NCBI RefSeq assembly: GCF_900142215.1
Contig: NZ_FRAC01000010.1
Location: forward strand, 62,001-126,000
Reading direction: 5' to 3'
DNA: 64,000 nt
Origin: Anaerocolumna jejuensis DSM 15929
GTDB lineage: Bacteria; Bacillota; Clostridia; Lachnospirales; Lachnospiraceae
The notes below the pieces were generated by a model that worked only from the letters and a program-made list of their open reading frames with translations, was not told the origin of the DNA and did not search any database. Shown here in pieces: positions 59,360 to 64,000 of this stretch. Position numbers and translations under genes: made by a program. Positions within the stretch are counted from its first letter, which is position 1, and each line of letters starts with the position of its first letter.

Positions 59360-59459
59360 GGTATTAGATTGTATAAAAAAATGTTACCATAAATCTAAAC
59401 TAATCAATACGGAAATAATATTAGAAAAAGCAGCAGCTTAGGTAGGTCAGGAGGAAAAA

Positions 59460-60401
59460 ATGCAGAAAGACGTTATAAAGGCAGGAAAGAAGAAAGGTAA
59501 GATTAACAGGCAGGGAATGATTATGTTCCTTAGTATTGTCCCGTTTCTTATATTATGTTTTTTATTTTCATACTATCCCTTACATGGTTGGATATATGCA
59601 TTTTATGATTATAGATCCCCGTTAAAACTATCCCAGTGTGATTTTGTGGGAATTAAATGGTTTAGGACGTTATTTGCCAATAAGACACAGGTGGCCCAGC
59701 TTATTCAGGTTATGGAGAATACCTTTGCCATGAGTTTATTAGGCATTGCAACCTCTGTTCTGCCTGTGGGATTTGCTATCTTTTTAAATGAAATCAAAGC
59801 AAAAAAGTATAAAAATGTAGTACAGACACTAACTACCCTGCCGAATTTCATCAGCTGGGTGCTGGTTTATTCTGTTGCATTCAGTCTCTTTTCCTATACC
59901 GGTATGTTTAATTCTATTTTACATAACCTGGGATTAATTTCGGAACCCATTAAATTTTTAGACAGCGATTCCCATACCTATATAAAGATGCTGTTGTGGA
60001 ATACCTGGAAGGGTCTTGGCTGGGGAGCTATCATGTATCTGGCGGCTATATCCGGTATAGACCAGGAGCTTTATGAAGCTGCAAGGGTTGACGGAGCCAA
60101 CCGGTTCCAGTTAATGAGGCATATCACCTTACCTTCTCTGATGCCGACCTACATAGTATTATTAATGCTCTCCGTTGCAAACTTTTTAAATAACGGCATG
60201 GACCAGTATTTTGTATTTCAGAATCCATTTAATAAAGAACATATTCAGGTACTTGATTTATACGTTTATAATATTGGAATGACCGGAAACAGTATCCCTT
60301 TGGCAACCGCTATCAGTATGCTGAAAAGTATCGTAAGTGTATCATTATTGGCACTTGTTAACGTGATATCAAAGAAAACACGCGGTGAATCAATCATTTA
60401 A
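59460..60401 (+). CDS. ABC transporter permease, LplB type (second system)
   Basis: A 313-residue six-helix permease, LplB group (IMFLSIVPFLILCFLFSYYP). Contact loop EAARVDGANRFQLMRHITLP near residue 205. AGGAGG lies just before ATG 59460. First gene of the second polysaccharide transporter operon; no regulator pair adjoins, so control may come from the 45.8-49.2 kb pair or from outside the window. Confidence 0.9.
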   Translation: MQKDVIKAGKKKGKINRQGMIMFLSIVPFLILCFLFSYYPLHGWIYAFYDYRSPLKLSQCDFVGIKWFRTLFANKTQVAQLIQVMENTFAMSLLGIATSVLPVGFAIFLNEIKAKKYKNVVQTLTTLPNFISWVLVYSVAFSLFSYTGMFNSILHNLGLISEPIKFLDSDSHTYIKMLLWNTWKGLGWGAIMYLAAISGIDQELYEAARVDGANRFQLMRHITLPSLMPTYIVLLMLSVANFLNNGMDQYFVFQNPFNKEHIQVLDLYVYNIGMTGNSIPLATAISMLKSIVSVSLLALVNVISKKTRGESII

Positions 60402-60480
60402 CTTTGACTGAAAAATAAATTTTCAACTACCGATTATCAATTATCCAGCCACAGATTAGATATTCAGAAAAGAGGATAAC

Positions 60481-61392
60481 ATGAATAAAATTAAGAAAAA
60501 ACGAACAAGGTCAGATATTACTTTTAATATTATAAATTATGCAGTATTTGCTATAATAACATTAATATGCGTTTATCCGTTCTATTATATGATTATAAAT
60601 ACCATCAGCAGTAATACTTTGAGTGCCAACGGTGATATCAATATTTTACCAAAAGGAATTCATTTTGAAAATTACAAACAGGTCTTAAAGCTAAAAGGAC
60701 TTCCAGTGGCAGCGGGCATTTCTGTTGCAAGAACTGTGCTGGGTACGGCTTGTACCGTATTTGCATCTGCTTATCTTGGATATATGTTTACCCAGCAAAA
60801 AATGTGGGGAAGAAAGCTATGGTACCGTTTTGTAGTAATCACCATGTATTTTAATGCAGGTATTATTCCGCTCTTTCTTACTATGAAATCTTTGAATCTG
60901 ACAAATAGCTTTTGGGTATATGTTATTCCGGCTATTGTACAGCCCTTTAACATCATTCTTGTTAAGACCTATGTGGAATCCATTCCGAAGTCTTTACAGG
61001 AAGCAGCGGAGATTGACGGTGCCGGATTTTTCAAGATTTTCTATAAGATTGTTCTGCCCACCTGTACACCCATTCTTGCAACGGTGGCTATATTTGCAGC
61101 GGTCGCACAATGGAACTCTTTCCAGGATACCTTGATTTATGTTACGGACCAGAAACTATGGTCCTTGCAGTACTTATTATATACTTATATTAACCAGGCC
61201 GCTTCCTTGGCAACATTGGTTAAAAACAGCGTAGGAGGAGGGCTTAACATGGCAGCCCTGGCAACTACCCAGACTCCGACCTCCATCCGTATGACGGTAT
61301 CCGTTGTGGTAGTTCTGCCTATATTATTCATATATCCTTTGTTCCAGAGGTTCTTTGTAAAAGGTATTATGATCGGTTCCGTAAAGGGCTGA
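60481..61392 (+). CDS. ABC transporter permease, YtcP/LplC type (second system)
   Basis: A 303-residue six-helix permease with contact loop EAAEIDGAGFFKIFYKIVLP and the YtcP tail FVKGIMIGSVKG, the same length and tail as the permease at 50789. AAAAGAGG precedes the ATG. Heterodimer partner of the preceding permease. Confidence 0.9.
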   Translation: MNKIKKKRTRSDITFNIINYAVFAIITLICVYPFYYMIINTISSNTLSANGDINILPKGIHFENYKQVLKLKGLPVAAGISVARTVLGTACTVFASAYLGYMFTQQKMWGRKLWYRFVVITMYFNAGIIPLFLTMKSLNLTNSFWVYVIPAIVQPFNIILVKTYVESIPKSLQEAAEIDGAGFFKIFYKIVLPTCTPILATVAIFAAVAQWNSFQDTLIYVTDQKLWSLQYLLYTYINQAASLATLVKNSVGGGLNMAALATTQTPTSIRMTVSVVVVLPILFIYPLFQRFFVKGIMIGSVKG

Positions 61393-61470
61393 TACATACC
61401 GTGTAAATTTTCATGGGAAAATCATTGGCATTATGCCTGATTTTAGATAAAACTTATGGGAGGTAAAAAA

Positions 61471-63273
61471 ATGAAAAAAAAGTTACTTAGTGTTTTACTT
61501 TGTGTAGCAATGACAGCATCTCTTTTATCAGGTTGCGGTAAAAATAATGAGACGAGTTCAGCTGACACAACAAAAGAAACAAACAATGGAAGCAAGGAAG
61601 ACTCATCGGGGAATTCCAGTGATACGGGGAGCAGCAAATATAAGAAATTTATCACTGTAGATGTATTTGACAGTCAGTCAAACTATCAGGGAATTCAATC
61701 CGGTTGGTTTGCAAAGGTTGTAAAAGACAAGTTTAATATGGAATTAAATATCATTGCGCCTAATGTTGCAGGCGGCGGTGAAACCTTATACCAGACACGT
61801 TCTGCAGCAGGGGATTTGGGTGACTTGATTTTCGCCGGTTCCGATCAGGGAAAATTGCAGGATTTAGTAACAGCAGGACTTGTTATGGATATGACAGATC
61901 TATTAAAGAATGAAAAGAATGTAACAAAGTATCAGTCGGCTATTGATACCACAAATGATCTGGTAAAGGAAGATGGAACTTATGCTATTCCATCTGCTGT
62001 ATCCTCACAAACTCCCGACACACCCAGTGAAGGTCTTGATTTAAATTACGGCCCTTATGTAAGATGGGATGCCTATAGTGCTGTAGGATATCCGGAAATA
62101 AAAACTCTTGAAGATCTGCTTCCGGTACTTCAGAAGATGCAGCAGACAGTTACTACCAGTGACACAGGAAAGAAAACCTATGCTTTCTCTTTCTTTAAGG
62201 ACTGGGATGGCAATATGATGAATAATGCAAAACAGCCTACCTGCCTTTACGGTTATGATGAATTGGGATTTGTACTTGCAAAAGCTGACGGCTCCGATTA
62301 CCAAAGCATCATTGACAGCGATTCCATGTATACCCGCGTTTTAAAGCTTTACTTTGATGCAAATCAGATGGGATTGGTAGATCCGGAATCAACTACTCAG
62401 AATTATGATACTTTATACAATAAATATAAAGACGGACAGGTACTATATTCTCCATGGCCCTGGTTAGGAAAAGGAGCTTACAATACCAATGAACATAAAG
62501 CTGATGGAAAAGGATTTATGATAGCTCCTATTGATGATATGAAGGTATTCTCCTATGGCTGCCAGTCTACCGGAAATCCGAAGTTTACAGTATCTATCGG
62601 CAGCAAGGCGGAAGACCCTCAAAGACTTGCAGATTTCATTGATTGGTTGTTCTCACCGGAAGGTATCTGCATGTCATCTTCCCAGACTTCCGGTTCCAGT
62701 GGTCCGAAAGACTTGACCTGGGAATTAAAGGATGGAAAACCTGTATTAACAGATTTTGGTAAGACAGCTTTAGTAAATGGTGATGCAACAATGCCTGACT
62801 CCTGGGGCGGCGGTTCCTGGAAAGACGGTATTTCCCAGTTGAACTTCCAGGCAGTTAATCTTCTGGATATAAACCCTGAAACAGGAAGTGCTTATACTCA
62901 TACCGTGTGGGATTCTTTCCTTGAGATGAACAAGACAAAACTGGATACTGACTGGCAGGATAAGATGAAGGCTAAGACTACTCTTGAATATTTACAGAAT
63001 AATGACAAGATTTTAGTTGCACCGGGCAGCGGTTATTCAACACCTCTGGAAACTTCCGACATTACTACCTTAAGAAATCAGTGTAAAGCTGCTATCGTTC
63101 AGTATTCCTGGCAGATGATCTTTGCAAAAGACAAAGCAAAGTTTGACAGCTTATTGAAGGAAATGCAGGACACAGTTGACGGTCTTGGCTATGCGGAAGT
63201 ATTAAAGCTTGATATGAAGAATGCAAAAGATCAGGATGCAGCAAGAAAAGCAGCATTAGCAGCAAGTAAATAA
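61471..63273 (+). CDS. Extracellular polysaccharide-binding lipoprotein (second system)
   Basis: A 600-residue lipoprotein with acceptor C22 (SLLSGC), a Ser/Glu/Asn-rich tether and a large binding domain (VRWDAYSAVGYPEIKTLED, LADFIDWLFSPEGI). ATG 61471 is chosen because GGGAGGT lies before it; an in-frame ATG at 61456 contains that ribosome site. Highly expressed genes of this type show well-adapted codons, as here (ending in many Ala/Lys/Asp codons). Followed by a hairpin before the GH42 gene. Confidence 0.9.
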   Translation: MKKKLLSVLLCVAMTASLLSGCGKNNETSSADTTKETNNGSKEDSSGNSSDTGSSKYKKFITVDVFDSQSNYQGIQSGWFAKVVKDKFNMELNIIAPNVAGGGETLYQTRSAAGDLGDLIFAGSDQGKLQDLVTAGLVMDMTDLLKNEKNVTKYQSAIDTTNDLVKEDGTYAIPSAVSSQTPDTPSEGLDLNYGPYVRWDAYSAVGYPEIKTLEDLLPVLQKMQQTVTTSDTGKKTYAFSFFKDWDGNMMNNAKQPTCLYGYDELGFVLAKADGSDYQSIIDSDSMYTRVLKLYFDANQMGLVDPESTTQNYDTLYNKYKDGQVLYSPWPWLGKGAYNTNEHKADGKGFMIAPIDDMKVFSYGCQSTGNPKFTVSIGSKAEDPQRLADFIDWLFSPEGICMSSSQTSGSSGPKDLTWELKDGKPVLTDFGKTALVNGDATMPDSWGGGSWKDGISQLNFQAVNLLDINPETGSAYTHTVWDSFLEMNKTKLDTDWQDKMKAKTTLEYLQNNDKILVAPGSGYSTPLETSDITTLRNQCKAAIVQYSWQMIFAKDKAKFDSLLKEMQDTVDGLGYAEVLKLDMKNAKDQDAARKAALAASK

Positions 63274-63330
63274 TTTATTATAATTTATTTAATAAACAAT
63301 ATATGATATAATAATATATGGAATTAGAAA

Positions 63331-63370
63331 ATGACAGCAGCAGGGGTTCCTGCTGTTGTCATATTATTAT
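63331..63370 (+). terminator. Hairpin between binding protein and GH42
   Basis: ATGACAGCAGCAGG pairs with CCTGCTGTTGTCAT around GGTT, followed by ATTATTATA. Probably a partial terminator that lowers GH42 expression relative to the transporter. Confidence 0.65.
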
Positions 63371-63398
63371 ACAAAAGGTGAGAAAGGATTAAAGCGTC

Positions 63399-64000
63399 AT
63401 GACTTATAGTAATAAAGTATCAAAGATTGTATACGGCGGCGACTATAACCCGGAACAATGGAGCGAGGATATATGGGAAGAGGATATGAGAATGTTCAAA
63501 CTGGCCCATATTGACATAGTAACGCTAAATGTATTTAGCTGGGCCAGCCTTCAGCCTGATGAAAACACCTATGATTTTACGAAGCTTGATAAAATCATGG
63601 ACCTGGTAAGAGAAAATGGGCTGAAGGTATGCCTGGCAACATCAACGGGAGCCCATCCTGCCTGGATGGCGAAAAAGTATCCCGATATCTTAAGGACAGA
63701 GATAAACGGCTTAAAACGAAAGTTCGGTGGAAGGCATAATTCCTGTCCCAACAGTCCTGCCTACCATAAATATTCCGTACGTCTGGCTGAAAAATTAGCG
63801 GACCGCTACAAGAGCTATGACAATATCGTTGCCTGGCATATCTCCAATGAATTCGGCGGGGAATGTTACTGTGAAAACTGTGAAAGGGCATTCCGGGTCT
63901 GGTTAAAGGATAAATACAAAACAATAGAAGAATTGAACCGGGTATGGAATACGGCTTTTTGGGGACATACCTTTTATGATTGGGATGAAATCGTACTGCC
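63399..64000 (+). CDS. GH42 beta-galactosidase, N-terminal part (runs off window)
   Basis: The frame opens at ATG 63399 after AAAGGA and is uninterrupted to the window edge (200 codons). It shows GH42 motifs: IVYGGDYNPEQWSED at the start, ASTTGAHP-like CLATSTGAHPAWM, the acid/base E151 in WHISNEFGGECYC and the zinc-binding cysteines ECYCENC that follow. GH42 enzymes hydrolyse beta-galactosides from plant galactans and related oligosaccharides. No signal peptide. Its place behind the transporter suggests it acts on the imported product. Confidence 0.9.
   Translation, partial: MTYSNKVSKIVYGGDYNPEQWSEDIWEEDMRMFKLAHIDIVTLNVFSWASLQPDENTYDFTKLDKIMDLVRENGLKVCLATSTGAHPAWMAKKYPDILRTEINGLKRKFGGRHNSCPNSPAYHKYSVRLAEKLADRYKSYDNIVAWHISNEFGGECYCENCERAFRVWLKDKYKTIEELNRVWNTAFWGHTFYDWDEIVL

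Overview
The window looks like a chromosomal segment of a spore-forming, low-to-mid GC Firmicute, most probably a plant- or gut-associated Lachnospiraceae/Clostridia species. This is inferred from strong AGGAGG ribosome sites, TTG/GTG starts, a Csp-like germination protease, YesM/YesN two-component pairs next to CUT1-type sugar ABC transporters, GH2/GH30/GH42 enzymes, a T-box leader and a BlaI/BlaR1 system. No rRNA, tRNA, insertion sequence, prophage or CRISPR array was found.

Layout. 1-10.7 kb: end of a GH30 glycosidase, a lytic transglycosylase, an HD protein, a DUF1284 protein, a PfkB-type sugar-phosphate kinase, a lactonase, a nitroreductase, a membrane chemoreceptor, a histidine phosphatase, and the PTS general genes ptsH-ptsI behind two tandem RAT-type antiterminator/terminator units. 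10.9-16.9 kb: a self-contained sugar-sensing and uptake unit (sensor kinase, binding protein, two permeases, AraC-type response regulator). 17.0-21.3 kb: two paralogous small proteins (one with a long Asp-Arg repeat), thioredoxin, a cytochrome b5-domain protein, a subtilisin-like protease and a VOC protein. 21.5-29.1 kb: a beta-lactam response locus (blaI-blaR1 facing two transpeptidases) with matching TTACA-N2-TGTAA operators at both promoters. 29.6-33.1 kb: a 44-residue membrane peptide and a tryptophan T-box leading a TrpXYZ-type ABC transporter. 33.1-41.9 kb: a second BlaI/M56 pair with a secreted partner, an ECF-like sigma factor with its probable anti-sigma factor, small orphan genes, an XRE/membrane pair, a TetR/amidohydrolase pair and an AraC regulator. 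42-64 kb: a large polysaccharide-use region with GH2 beta-galactosidase, RR/HK pair, two LplB/YtcP/binding-protein transporters, a carboxylesterase, GH30, a soluble chemoreceptor and the start of a GH42 beta-galactosidase.

The most unusual feature is a family of large nested palindromes in intergenic gaps (about 3873-4110, 29355-29598, 42099-42381, 49302-49532, with shorter relatives near 29108 and 10759). Their stem sequences differ between copies but remain paired on both sides, while four short boxes in internal and apical loops are nearly invariant. That is the pattern expected of a structured RNA or of a hairpin recognised by a protein, and I do not recognise it as a named family.

How the parts work together: extracellular and cytoplasmic glycosidases plus the esterase would release and trim oligosaccharides, the binding-protein transporters import them, YesM/YesN pairs sense them, and the PfkB kinase and PTS components feed central metabolism. 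The bla and second BlaI/M56 loci are cell-envelope stress modules. Function assignments are from motif recognition only; no database search was possible.
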